NCBI RefSeq assembly: GCF_025717535.1
Contig: NZ_JAJIRO010000002.1
Location: 682,001-746,000 of the forward strand
Source: Paucibacter sp. Y2R2-4
GTDB taxonomy: Bacteria; Pseudomonadota; Gammaproteobacteria; Burkholderiales; Burkholderiaceae_C
Direction: 5' to 3'
DNA: 64,000 nt
Positions 1-7,612 of the stretch are shown here, in pieces (positions within the stretch are counted from its first letter, which is position 1; each line of letters starts with the position of its first letter). The notes under the pieces were generated by a model. It saw nothing but the letters and a program-made list of their open reading frames with translations, was not told the DNA's origin and made no database searches. The translations under genes were made by a program, and so were the position numbers.

Positions 1-1
1 G

Positions 2-628
2 CCTGTGCAAAGTGTCACATTGCTGGTGGTCAGCAAGACCTTTCCGGGCAGCGCTGTGCGGGAGGCTGTGGCCGCCGGTGAACGCTGCTTTGGCGAGAAT
101 TATGTCCAGGAAGGCTTGGACAAAATCGCCGAATTGGCCGATCTACGCGGCGCTATTGAGTGGCATCTGATCGGGCCGCTGCAAAGCAATAAGACGCGGC
201 CGGTTGCCGAAACTTTTGACTGGGTGCACAGCGTCGATCGTTTGAAGACGGCGCAGCGCCTGTCCGAGCAGCGCCCGGCCCATTTGCCTCCCTTGAACAT
301 TTGCTTGCAAGTCAATATCAGCGGCGAGGCCAGCAAGAGCGGCGTCAGCGCGGCCGACTTGCCGGCGCTGGCGGCCGCCGTGGCGGACCTGCCGCGCCTG
401 CGCCTGCGCGGCCTGATGGCCATCCCCGAGCCCGCCGCTGACTTCGAATCTCAGCGTCAGCCGCACCGAGCCCTGGCCGCCCTGCATCAGCAGTTGCAAG
501 CCCGCCTTGGTGCGCAGTTCGACACCTTGTCGATGGGCATGAGTGCCGATCTGGAGGCTGCAGTAGCAGAAGGCGCCAGCTTGGTGCGCGTCGGCTCGGC
601 CATCTTTGGTGCCCGCCAGGCTCGCTGA
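2..628 (+). CDS. yggS: YggS/PROSC family pyridoxal-phosphate homeostasis protein (5' end cut by window)
   Basis: Cytosolic PLP-binding protein of the YggS family, which buffers pyridoxal phosphate and affects amino-acid and vitamin B6 balance; no enzymatic reaction is established for the family. The frame is open from the first bases, so the start lies upstream. The visible part opens at the VSKTFP motif, whose lysine holds PLP, followed by FGENYVQE, then HLIGPLQSNK, and ends with the typical SMGMSADLEAA and GSAIFG motifs that bind the phosphate. About 20-25 N-terminal residues are missing compared with the usual 230. In many proteobacteria yggS lies beside pilT or proC; here the cytochrome genes follow 18 bases downstream. 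Confidence 0.93.
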   Translation, partial: PVQSVTLLVVSKTFPGSAVREAVAAGERCFGENYVQEGLDKIAELADLRGAIEWHLIGPLQSNKTRPVAETFDWVHSVDRLKTAQRLSEQRPAHLPPLNICLQVNISGEASKSGVSAADLPALAAAVADLPRLRLRGLMAIPEPAADFESQRQPHRALAALHQQLQARLGAQFDTLSMGMSADLEAAVAEGASLVRVGSAIFGARQAR

Positions 629-646
629 TTTCCTAGGACTCGACTG

Positions 647-1360
647 ATGAACTTGCTTCGCCTGCGCCGCTGGGCGCTGATCACGGGTTTTTTGAGCCTG
701 CTCGGGCTGCAAGCCCAACAACTGCACGCCGCCCCCGGCTTTGAGGACACGATTGCACAGCGCGCCCAGGCCTGCACCTTGTGCCACGGCAAAGAGGGCC
801 GGGCCGCGGCCGATGGCTATTACCCACGTCTGGCCGGCAAGCCTCAGGGCTATCTTTACAAACAGTTGCTCAATTTTCGCGACGGCCGGCGCCATTACGG
901 CCCGATGAGCGAGCTGATCGAGCCCTTGAGCGACGCCTACCTGAACGAGCTGGCCGGCTACTTTGCGCAGCTGAGCCTGCCCTACCCGCCCAGCCAGCCG
1001 CCCGGCTTGCCCCAAAGCGCGCTGGCCCAGGGTCAAAAATTGATCTTGAACGGTGACCCAGTGCGCAAGCTGCCGGCCTGCGTGCAATGTCATGGCCAAG
1101 CGCTGACCGGTGTGCAGCCCTTCATTCCTGGCCTGCTGGGCTTGCCGCGAGACTATTTGAACGGGCAGTTAGGCGCCTGGCGCAGCGGTCTTCGGCACGC
1201 CGTTGCGCCCGACTGCATGGCCCAGATCGCCAAGTTGCTGACGACTGAAGAGATCAATGCCATCTCGCATTTCCTGGCCGGGCAGAACCTGGCTCCGAAT
1301 GCCAAGCCCGCTGCAGCCTTGCCAGCGCCGCTGCCCATGAGCTGTGGAGGTCTGCAATGA
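647..1360 (+). CDS. Secreted di-heme cytochrome c (c4-like)
   Basis: A 237-residue exported electron carrier. It has a signal peptide (residues about 1-28, ending at LHAA) and two CXXCH haem sites, CTLCH at 43-47 and CVQCH at 145-149, each in a class I cytochrome c fold, so it resembles the two-domain cytochrome c4 family. Candidate distal haem ligands are Met residues in GPMSEL and in the second half. The ATG follows yggS by 18 bases, and the stop overlaps the next cytochrome gene by four bases (ATGA), which indicates translational coupling. Inference: the two proteins form one periplasmic electron-transfer chain. The dehydrogenase or oxidase partner is not in the window. Confidence 0.88.
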   Translation: MNLLRLRRWALITGFLSLLGLQAQQLHAAPGFEDTIAQRAQACTLCHGKEGRAAADGYYPRLAGKPQGYLYKQLLNFRDGRRHYGPMSELIEPLSDAYLNELAGYFAQLSLPYPPSQPPGLPQSALAQGQKLILNGDPVRKLPACVQCHGQALTGVQPFIPGLLGLPRDYLNGQLGAWRSGLRHAVAPDCMAQIAKLLTTEEINAISHFLAGQNLAPNAKPAAALPAPLPMSCGGLQ

Positions 1361-2652
1361 AAAGCAAGACCGCTCGCTGGCTCTTGATCGCGCTGCTGGG
1401 CCTGGGGTGCTTGGGCGGCTTGGCGCTGTACAGCCTCAATCATTTGGATGAAGGTGCACAGCAAGCCGCCAGCCGCCAAGAATCGAGCGCCAGCCTGGTG
1501 CAACGCGGCGAGTACCTGGCACGCGTGGGCAACTGCATGGGCTGCCACACCGCACGCGGCGGCGCGCCCTATGCGGGCGGCCGCGCCATCCCCACGCCCT
1601 TCGGCAGCGTGTTCGCGCCCAATCTGACGCCGGACGCTGACACCGGCCTGGGACGCTGGAACGAGGCTCAGTTTTGGGCCGCACTTCACAACGGCCGCGC
1701 CCCTGATGGGCGGCTCTACACGCCGGCCTTTCCCTTCAGCAACTACAGCTTGCTCACACGCGAAGACGCCAAGGCCTTGTTTGCCTATTTGCACAGCTTG
1801 CCGGCCGTTGCTCAGCCCAATCGCGCCCATGAACTGCGCTTCCCATACAACACACAAGCCGCCATGGCAGTGTGGCGTGCGCTCTATTTCCGGCCGGCGG
1901 TCTATAACCCTGAGCCCCAACAGAGTGCCGAGTGGAACCGCGGCGCCTATTTGAGCCAAGGCCTGGGCCACTGCAATGCCTGCCATGCCACGCGCAACGC
2001 CTTGGGAGCCACATCGGGCCCCAATGACTTCTCCGGCGGCATGCTGGAAGGCCTGGGCTGGTATGCCCCGTCGTTGCACGCCGCAGAGGAAGGCAGCGTT
2101 GCACACTGGGACAAGCAAGCACTGACCCAGTGGTTGAAGACCGGTTTGAACGCCCATTCCAGCGCGCTGGGGCCCATGGCCGAGGTCATTCAAGGCAGCA
2201 CCCAGCACCTCAGTCAAGAGGACCTGAACGCGATGGCCACTTATCTGCAAAGCCTGCCGCAGCATCCAGCCCCAGGGGCAAAGGCTCAGCAAAGGCCCGA
2301 ACTCAAGCTGCGCGAAATCGGCGAAGCGCTGTACGGCGAGCATTGCGCCAGCTGCCACGGCGCTCAAGGCCAGGGTGTGGCCGGCGCCTATCCGAGCTTG
2401 CTCCAGAACCGCACGGTCTTGATGAGCAACCCAGCCAATCTGCTGCGCATCATCCAGCGCGGCGGCTTCGCGCCCAGCACAGCGGACAACCCGCGCCCCT
2501 TCGGCATGCCGCCCTTTGGCGGCGTCTTGGATGACACCCAGCAGGCCGCCCTGGCCAGCTTTGTGCGCAATGCCTGGGGCAACAAGCCTCATGGCGAGGC
2601 CGATGTGCGCCCGGTCGATGTGCTGCGCCTAAAAACACGCCGGGTCGACTGA
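1357..2652 (+). CDS. Tri-heme cytochrome c, alcohol/aldehyde dehydrogenase cytochrome-subunit type
   Basis: A 431-residue protein with an N-terminal hydrophobic segment (about residues 8-27) and three CXXCH motifs: CMGCH at 60-64, CNACH at 206-210 and CASCH at 330-334. This three-domain arrangement is that of the membrane-associated cytochrome subunit of gluconate, sorbitol, alcohol or aldehyde dehydrogenases, which pass electrons from a periplasmic dehydrogenase to ubiquinone or an oxidase. Motifs typical of the family include FAPNLTPD after the first haem and AYPSL after the third. It overlaps the upstream di-heme cytochrome by ATGA. No catalytic dehydrogenase subunit is adjacent, so the electron donor is unknown. 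An alternative role is a generic periplasmic shuttle. Confidence 0.88.
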   Translation: MKSKTARWLLIALLGLGCLGGLALYSLNHLDEGAQQAASRQESSASLVQRGEYLARVGNCMGCHTARGGAPYAGGRAIPTPFGSVFAPNLTPDADTGLGRWNEAQFWAALHNGRAPDGRLYTPAFPFSNYSLLTREDAKALFAYLHSLPAVAQPNRAHELRFPYNTQAAMAVWRALYFRPAVYNPEPQQSAEWNRGAYLSQGLGHCNACHATRNALGATSGPNDFSGGMLEGLGWYAPSLHAAEEGSVAHWDKQALTQWLKTGLNAHSSALGPMAEVIQGSTQHLSQEDLNAMATYLQSLPQHPAPGAKAQQRPELKLREIGEALYGEHCASCHGAQGQGVAGAYPSLLQNRTVLMSNPANLLRIIQRGGFAPSTADNPRPFGMPPFGGVLDDTQQAALASFVRNAWGNKPHGEADVRPVDVLRLKTRRVD

Positions 2653-3012
2653 GCACCACGCTGGGGCAAGCCCCCATCCGGGGGATCTCCCCCGCATTTG
2701 CCGCGCAATTGTTCACGGCAGGCCTTCGCTCGCGTGAACGCAAAAGCAGCGCCAAGCCCGACACTTCGGTACCGCGCCAAGCGAGCTGAATTCGGCTGAT
2801 TTTTGAAAGCCGACATGACTGAACCAGCAAGGCGCGACTTAATTCACAGCGCCTGTTGAAACGCATGAAAACCCTGATCAAGAAATCAAGTGCCCGGGTC
2901 GAAAGCCAAACAGGCGTTTTACGGCGCCAGCGTCAGAACCCGGCCAAGACATCCGTCGCGTGCCAGTTCTGGGCGCCCTGAAAAACAATCCTTGACGAGG
3001 GGCTCTCCACCC
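2653..3012. other. Non-coding gap before the chemoreceptor gene
   Basis: This 360-base gap holds the alternating GC hairpin at 2671-2693 and the Shine-Dalgarno-like GAGGGG about ten bases before the chemoreceptor ATG. I looked for a sigma-28 (FliA-type) promoter and found no convincing -35/-10 pair. No small gene or RNA was recognised. Confidence 0.5.
2671..2693 (+). terminator. GC-rich alternating hairpin after the cytochrome genes
   Basis: CCCCC at 2671-2675 can pair with GGGGG at 2680-2684, and that same G-run can instead pair with CCCCC at 2689-2693. It lies 19 bases after the tri-heme cytochrome stop. No T-run follows, so it is at best a weak or factor-assisted terminator. Confidence 0.35.
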
Positions 3013-4572
3013 ATGAATTTCTTGACTCAGCTGCGCATCAGCCAGCGTTTGGCCGTCAGTTACGGCTTGTTGATTTTGTTGTTGATTGCCATCGGCAGCT
3101 ATGGCGCCCTGACCGCCAATCGGCTGGCGAAAGACTTGGACCGCACGGCCAACTCCAGCCTGGTGAAGATCGCTTCCGCGAATGCGCTGGAAGGCCAAGT
3201 GAACGTGATCGCACGCGCTTCTCGCGACCTGCTCTTGTTGGATGAAGCCCGCCAGATCAAGAAGCAAAACACGGCCATCGACACCGCGCTGCAAGAAACC
3301 GAAAAGCAGCTGAGCAGCCTGGAAGCCACGCTGGACAGCGGCAAAGAGAAAGACCTGGTGGCCACGGTGCGAGAGTCTGAGCTCAAGTTCGCAGCCGCCG
3401 TCACCAAGTTCCGCAAGGTGCAAAAAGATGGCAGCCCGGATGAAGCCCGTGAAAGCCTGATCACCGATGTGCGCCCCGCTCAACAAGCCTATCAAGACGG
3501 CCTCAAAGGCCTGGTCGATCTGCAGTTCGACAGCGCCCGCACGCTGGCCGTTGAGGGCGGTGAAATGGCCCGCTCCTCGATCTTGCTGACCGCGGTGCTG
3601 GTGATCGTGGCGGCCGTGATCGGCGTGGGCGGCGGCTTTGTGATCGCTCGCTCCATCGTCCTGCCGGCGCAAAAAGCGCAACAAGCCGCCGAGGCCATCA
3701 GCTCCGGCGACCTGACCCAACACATCGTCGTGGAAGGTTCGGACGAACTCGCACAAATGCTCAAGGCCATGCAAGACATGCAACATGCCTTGTCTGGCGT
3801 GGTCAGCAGCGTCAGCGACGCCGCCGGCGAAGTGGCCCAGAACTCCTCGGACATTGCCGACAGCAATGTGAACCTGTCCGACCGCACCGCCCGCTCGGCC
3901 GCCAGCCTGCAAAACACCGCCGCCTCGGTGGAACAGATCGCCGCGAATCTGAACGGCGCCAGCGACCTGACCCGCCGTGCCGCCAGCATCGCCACCAAGG
4001 CGCGTCAATCGGCCCAGGCCGGTGGCACCGTGGTGTCCAAGGTGGTCGACACCATGGAAGAAATCAGCGCCAGCTCCAAGAAGATTGGCGACATCATCGG
4101 CGTCATCGATGGCATCGCCTTCCAGACCAATATCCTGGCTTTGAATGCCGCAGTGGAAGCGGCGCGTGCCGGTGAACATGGACGCGGTTTCGCGGTGGTG
4201 GCCTCGGAAGTGCGCGCCCTGGCCTCTCGTTCTGCCGCTGCGGCCAAGGAGATCAAGGTCCTGATTCAGGAGTCCTCGGTCAAGGTGGAGAACGGCACGG
4301 CTCTGGTCAACAACGCCGGCATCACCATCCGCAGCGTGGTCGACGAAGTCAACAATATGGGCCAGCTGATCGAAGAGATTTCGCACTCAGCCCAAGAGCA
4401 AGCGGCCGGTGTTGGCGTGGTCAATAACGCCATGAATGAGCTGGACCGCACCACCCAACAAAACACCACCTTGGTGGACGATCTGGGCCGCTCGACCGAC
4501 GCGCTGAAGTCCAGCTCCTCCCGTCTGCTGGACGCGGTGGGTTTCTTCCGAGCCGCCGGCGCGAATGCCTGA
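3013..4572 (+). CDS. Methyl-accepting chemotaxis protein (Tsr-like, periplasmic sensor)
   Basis: A 519-residue inner-membrane chemoreceptor. Order: TM1 (about residues 10-30), a periplasmic four-helix-type ligand domain (about 35-190), TM2 (about 192-215, rich in V/I/G), HAMP, then the long cytoplasmic signalling coiled coil. The CheA/CheW-binding hairpin is nearly canonical ([20 protein letters not shown], then [17 protein letters not shown]). The ATG at 3013 was chosen because GAGGGG lies about ten bases upstream and the protein then begins directly with a short cytoplasmic tail and TM1; a longer open frame reaches 2890. No C-terminal NWETF-like CheR tether is present. The ligand is unknown. 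cheZ lies elsewhere in the window at 29.2-29.8 kb. Confidence 0.94.
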   Translation: MNFLTQLRISQRLAVSYGLLILLLIAIGSYGALTANRLAKDLDRTANSSLVKIASANALEGQVNVIARASRDLLLLDEARQIKKQNTAIDTALQETEKQLSSLEATLDSGKEKDLVATVRESELKFAAAVTKFRKVQKDGSPDEARESLITDVRPAQQAYQDGLKGLVDLQFDSARTLAVEGGEMARSSILLTAVLVIVAAVIGVGGGFVIARSIVLPAQKAQQAAEAISSGDLTQHIVVEGSDELAQMLKAMQDMQHALSGVVSSVSDAAGEVAQNSSDIADSNVNLSDRTARSAASLQNTAASVEQIAANLNGASDLTRRAASIATKARQSAQAGGTVVSKVVDTMEEISASSKKIGDIIGVIDGIAFQTNILALNAAVEAARAGEHGRGFAVVASEVRALASRSAAAAKEIKVLIQESSVKVENGTALVNNAGITIRSVVDEVNNMGQLIEEISHSAQEQAAGVGVVNNAMNELDRTTQQNTTLVDDLGRSTDALKSSSSRLLDAVGFFRAAGANA

Positions 4573-4655
4573 GTTGCTGAACTGATTCATTTCCTGACTC
4601 CCAATTCCCCCCCTCTCTCTCTCCGTCCTCACTTTTTTCTCGTAGACAAGACATC

Positions 4656-4997
4656 ATGAGCAAGACTTCCCTCCCCAGCCTGCTGCGTTCGGCCTCTGTT
4701 CTGTGCGGCGCCCTCGCCGTGGCCTTCAGCGCCTATGCCTCGGCACCCAAGATCCTGAAGAAGGTGCCGCCAGAGTTCCCGCCAGAAGCCAGCAAGCAGT
4801 CGATCAAGTCGGGCACCGTCAAGGCCAAGATGGCCATCGAAGCCGACGGCTCGGTGTCGGGCGTTGACATCGTCGAAGCACAACCCCGCAAGGTCTTCGA
4901 CAAGGCCGTGACCCGCGCCCTGATGGACTGGCGCTTTGAAGGCAGCGGCGAAAAGCAATCGCATGAAGTCAAGCTGGTGTTCAGCAACGAAGACTGA
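4656..4997 (+). CDS. Stand-alone TonB C-terminal domain protein, exported
   Basis: A 113-residue protein made of a cleavable-looking signal peptide (residues about 1-29, ending AYASA) followed by a TonB C-terminal-like domain: PPEFPPEA near the start, GTVKAKMAIEADGSVSGV in the middle, and ALMDWRFEG near the end. Unlike true TonB it has no proline-rich spacer and no uncleaved ExbB-binding helix, so it probably does not transduce energy alone. Similar small TonB-box proteins in Burkholderiales have unknown roles. It lies 83 bases after the chemoreceptor, behind a pyrimidine-rich tract, and before a hairpin terminator. Domain assignment is secure; function is not. Confidence 0.82.
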   Translation: MSKTSLPSLLRSASVLCGALAVAFSAYASAPKILKKVPPEFPPEASKQSIKSGTVKAKMAIEADGSVSGVDIVEAQPRKVFDKAVTRALMDWRFEGSGEKQSHEVKLVFSNED

Positions 4998-5012
4998 TCG
5001 CCTCTTCAAGAC

Positions 5013-5039
5013 CTCACGCGCGGCCAGGGCCCGCGTGAG
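5013..5039 (+). terminator. Hairpin terminator after the TonB-domain gene
   Basis: CTCACGCG at 5013-5020 pairs perfectly with CGCGTGAG at 5032-5039 around an 11-base GC-rich loop, starting 15 bases after the stop codon. No T-run follows, so termination may be weak or Rho-assisted. Confidence 0.5.
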
Positions 5040-5083
5040 TGAACGACAGCGCGCGCGAAGACCGCTGCATTAAACTGCGCTCT

Positions 5084-5584
5084 ATGTCCGCCCTGTCGCA
5101 CCCTCAAAGCCTTGCCTGGCTGCGCACCCTTGTCTGGGTGATTGCGCTGGTGCTGCCTCTGCAGGCGCAGGCGCGGGTGTTGATGCTGTCATGCGCCAGC
5201 AGCCATGCGGCCATGCAAACGCTAGAACAGAGTTCGCAGGGGTCGCAGGGTGCTCACGCCATGCACGCCATGCACCGTGAGGCCATGGACATGGCTTCGC
5301 CAAGTGCTCCCGGCCATGATCACCAAGCCATGCTGCAAGCTGCAGCACTGGCCGGCGATGATCATCGTTCGGCTGACTCAAGCACTCCCTCACATGCCTG
5401 CAGCAGCGGCTGCGCCGACTGCTGTGTCGCCGCAGTGATGCCCAGCGTCGCCGTGATGGCCCAGGCCCCCTCCGGCCATAGCCTGCGCAGCAGCGCGCCA
5501 GAGCCCGCCAGCTTGGCCGTCGTGCCCGGCGGCCTCGAGCGGCCGCCCAAAGCCTCTTTCCTCGCGTTTTCTCCTTTGGCTTGA
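5084..5584 (+). CDS. Exported Cys/His/Met-rich protein of the copper cluster (DUF2946-like)
   Basis: A 166-residue protein starting at the ATG at 5084, chosen because a hydrophobic export segment (LVWVIALVLPLQAQA) follows 15-20 residues later; an in-frame GTG at 5039 exists but lies in the terminator hairpin. The mature part is rich in His and Met (HAMHAMHREAMDMA, GHDHQAML) and has a compact cysteine cluster, CSSGCADCC, near residue 120. This resembles small DUF2946-type proteins of metal clusters. It heads a co-directional set with a His-tailed protein, TolC, a multicopper oxidase and a CusF-like protein, so periplasmic copper binding is the likely job (inference). No clear ribosome binding site precedes the ATG. 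Confidence 0.72.
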   Translation: MSALSHPQSLAWLRTLVWVIALVLPLQAQARVLMLSCASSHAAMQTLEQSSQGSQGAHAMHAMHREAMDMASPSAPGHDHQAMLQAAALAGDDHRSADSSTPSHACSSGCADCCVAAVMPSVAVMAQAPSGHSLRSSAPEPASLAVVPGGLERPPKASFLAFSPLA

Positions 5585-5745
5585 GGCCAAGCGCTCGGCT
5601 TGAGCCGCGCTGCCTTAAGCCTGGGAGTCCTGAGCACTGCCCAGCGTGTTGAATCACGCACGTGTTCCCAATCAAGGCAGGCCTTGAACGACGCGTAGGC
5701 CGGCGGCTCTGCTTTCCTTCTTTTTCATCCTCACGCGAGGACCTC

Positions 5746-6150
5746 ATGCATACAGACCATGCCATGCCACGAGCAACCGCCGCATGCGGCGCGCCTATGG
5801 CCAAAGCCCGAAGCTGTCTCACACTGAGTTTCATGCTGCTGACCTGGGTCGCTGGCTTGCAAGCCCAGCCAAGCGAAGCGGACGCCAAGCCCTCCCCGGC
5901 AGACCCCGGCGCGCCCATCAGCGCACAGCCCGTTCCTGCCGCTTTGAAGGACTACAAAGCTTTTGCGGACCCGATCACGCCACGCGACTGGCGCGCGGCG
6001 AATCGGCGCGTGCAGGAAGCCGGAGGCTGGCGCGCCTATGCCAAAGAGGCGGCAGCAGACAAGGCTGCACCTGCGGCCTCAGCGGCCTCAGCGGCCAGCG
6101 CGGTCGCCCCGCGCCAAGCCCATCACCATCATCACGGAGGCCAGCCATGA
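5746..6150 (+). CDS. Small exported protein with C-terminal histidine tail, copper cluster
   Basis: A 134-residue protein. The ATG at 5746 has GCGAGG seven to twelve bases upstream. A signal peptide-like segment (LTLSFMLLTWVAGLQAQ) is followed by a short conserved-looking block, DPITPRDWRAANRRVQEAGGWRAYAKEA when read piecewise, an Ala/Ser-rich linker, and a C-terminal HHHHH stretch followed by GGQP. The His tail could bind copper or another soft metal. Its stop overlaps the TolC start by four bases (ATGA), so the two are translated together. I do not know a characterised homologue; proteins with the DWRAAN...GGWRAYA block are, from memory, found beside TolC genes in Burkholderiales copper loci. 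Confidence 0.78.
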   Translation: MHTDHAMPRATAACGAPMAKARSCLTLSFMLLTWVAGLQAQPSEADAKPSPADPGAPISAQPVPAALKDYKAFADPITPRDWRAANRRVQEAGGWRAYAKEAAADKAAPAASAASAASAVAPRQAHHHHHGGQP

Positions 6151-7601
6151 GGTTCAATCTAGAGCTTCGCTCCGGCAGTCTCATCTTGTGGCTGGGCCTC
6201 GCCCTGCTGAGCGGTTGCGCCAGCTTGGACCCACAAGCGCGCTTTGCTCCCGTTCAGGCGCAAGCCCAACAAAGCCTGCAGCAAGAGCTTCAATGGGCGC
6301 GTACGCCCGAGCAGCGCGAGGCGCTCGACGCTCGGGTCACTGAACTTCTGCAGCAGCAAGCAACGCTCACAGCAGACCGAGCAGTGCAAATTGCCCTGCT
6401 CAACCACCGCGGTCTGCAAGCGCAGATGCATCAACTCGGCATCGCTGACGCCGCGCTGGTGCAAGCCAGCCGTCTGCCCAATCCAGGCATCAGCATTGGG
6501 CGGATGCGCCGGGGCGAGGAGTTAGAGATTGAACGCGGCCTGCACTTCAATCTGATGCGCTTGCTGAGCAGCGCCCCGAGTGCACGCATCGCCGCCTTAG
6601 ACCTGCAGCGGGTGCAGCAGGACTTGAGTCTGCAAGTCTTGAGCGTGGCGGCCGAGGCGCGCCACGCCTATTGGCAAGCCTTGGCGGCGCAACAGTTGCT
6701 GCACTACAGCCAGCAGGTGATGAGCGCGGCTGAGGCCGGCGCCGAACTGGCTCGGCGCATGGCCGAAGCCGGCAATCTGAACAAGCTGCAACAGGCACGC
6801 GAACACAGCTTTTACGCCGACGCAGCGTTGGGCCAAGCCCGCGCCGAGATGGAAGCCGGCTCGCAGCGCGAACGCCTGGTCCGCAGCCTAGGGCTTTGGG
6901 GTCAGCAACTCAGCCTGCTGAAGCTGCCCGATCGGCTGCCCGACCTGCCGACCCAGGCGCGCGAGCTGCCGGAAGTGGAGCGAATCGCCATTGAGCAGCG
7001 TCTGGATGTGCAAGCCGCCAAACAGGCCGCAGCACTCAGCGCCGAGCAACTGGGGCTGACACGCCGCACCCGCTTCATCAATGTGCTGGAGCTGGGCCTG
7101 GCCAGCAATCGCAGCAATCTGGAACCCACCCAAAGCGGCTTTGAGCTGAGCCTGGAATTGCCCCTCTTCGATTGGGGCGAGGCCCGGCTGGCCCATGCCG
7201 AGTCTCGCTATATGCAGGCCTTGGAACGTACCGCTCAAATTGCCATCCAGGCCCGCTCGGAGGCGCGCGAGGCTTATGGCCAATACCGGAGCTTCTACGA
7301 CATCGCACGCCACTATCGCGATGAGCTTGTGCCATTGCGCAAACGCATCTCGGAGGAGAACCTGCTGCGCTACAACGGCATGTTCATTGGCACTTTTGAG
7401 TTGTTGGCCGACGCCCGGACCCAGATCAGCACGGTGGCCGCCGCCATTGCCGCGCAGCGCGACTTCTTCATCGCCGAAGCGGCTTTGAATCAAGCGCTGC
7501 TGGGCCCCTTAAGCGGATCGAGCGGCTCCAGCGGCTCCAGCGGCTCCAGCAGCGCCGCCACCCCCATGTCCACCGCCGCTGAAGCCAGCGGCGGCCATTG
7601 A
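6147..7601 (+). CDS. TolC-family outer-membrane efflux lipoprotein
   Basis: A 484-residue outer-membrane factor for a tripartite efflux or related export system. The ATG at 6147 has an ACGGAGG site six bases upstream and overlaps the previous stop. The N-terminus is a lipoprotein signal (WLGLALLSGC, lipobox cysteine about residue 19). Two long helical repeats follow, typical of the TolC/CusC fold, including ASRLPNPGISIG and SLELPLFDWGEARLAHAE. The C-terminus is odd: a low-complexity SGSSGSSGSSGSSSAA tail encoded by nine-base repeats. No RND pump or membrane fusion gene is adjacent. The next gene is a multicopper oxidase, an arrangement found in copper-resistance loci. Confidence 0.92.
   Translation: MRFNLELRSGSLILWLGLALLSGCASLDPQARFAPVQAQAQQSLQQELQWARTPEQREALDARVTELLQQQATLTADRAVQIALLNHRGLQAQMHQLGIADAALVQASRLPNPGISIGRMRRGEELEIERGLHFNLMRLLSSAPSARIAALDLQRVQQDLSLQVLSVAAEARHAYWQALAAQQLLHYSQQVMSAAEAGAELARRMAEAGNLNKLQQAREHSFYADAALGQARAEMEAGSQRERLVRSLGLWGQQLSLLKLPDRLPDLPTQARELPEVERIAIEQRLDVQAAKQAAALSAEQLGLTRRTRFINVLELGLASNRSNLEPTQSGFELSLELPLFDWGEARLAHAESRYMQALERTAQIAIQARSEAREAYGQYRSFYDIARHYRDELVPLRKRISEENLLRYNGMFIGTFELLADARTQISTVAAAIAAQRDFFIAEAALNQALLGPLSGSSGSSGSSGSSSAATPMSTAAEASGGH
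7512..7547 (+). repeat. Nine-base tandem repeat coding a Ser-Gly tail
   Basis: Four consecutive nine-base units (AGCGGATCG once, then AGCGGCTCC three times) near the 3' end of the TolC gene encode repeated Ser-Gly-Ser units. Such in-frame repeats can vary in copy number by slippage without breaking the frame. Confidence 0.85.
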
Positions 7602-7612
7602 AAGTGAACACC

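Noticed and set aside
143-1099. Long minus-strand reading frame over yggS and the first cytochrome gene
   Set aside because: It lies opposite clear coding sequence, lacks any family motif and is explained by high GC content.
2653-3012. Sigma-28 (flagellar) promoter before the chemoreceptor gene
   Set aside because: No pair of -35 and -10 elements with acceptable spacing was found.
2878-4386. 502-codon minus-strand frame opposite the chemoreceptor
   Set aside because: A mirror of the coiled-coil gene; rich in His and Gly with no start signal.
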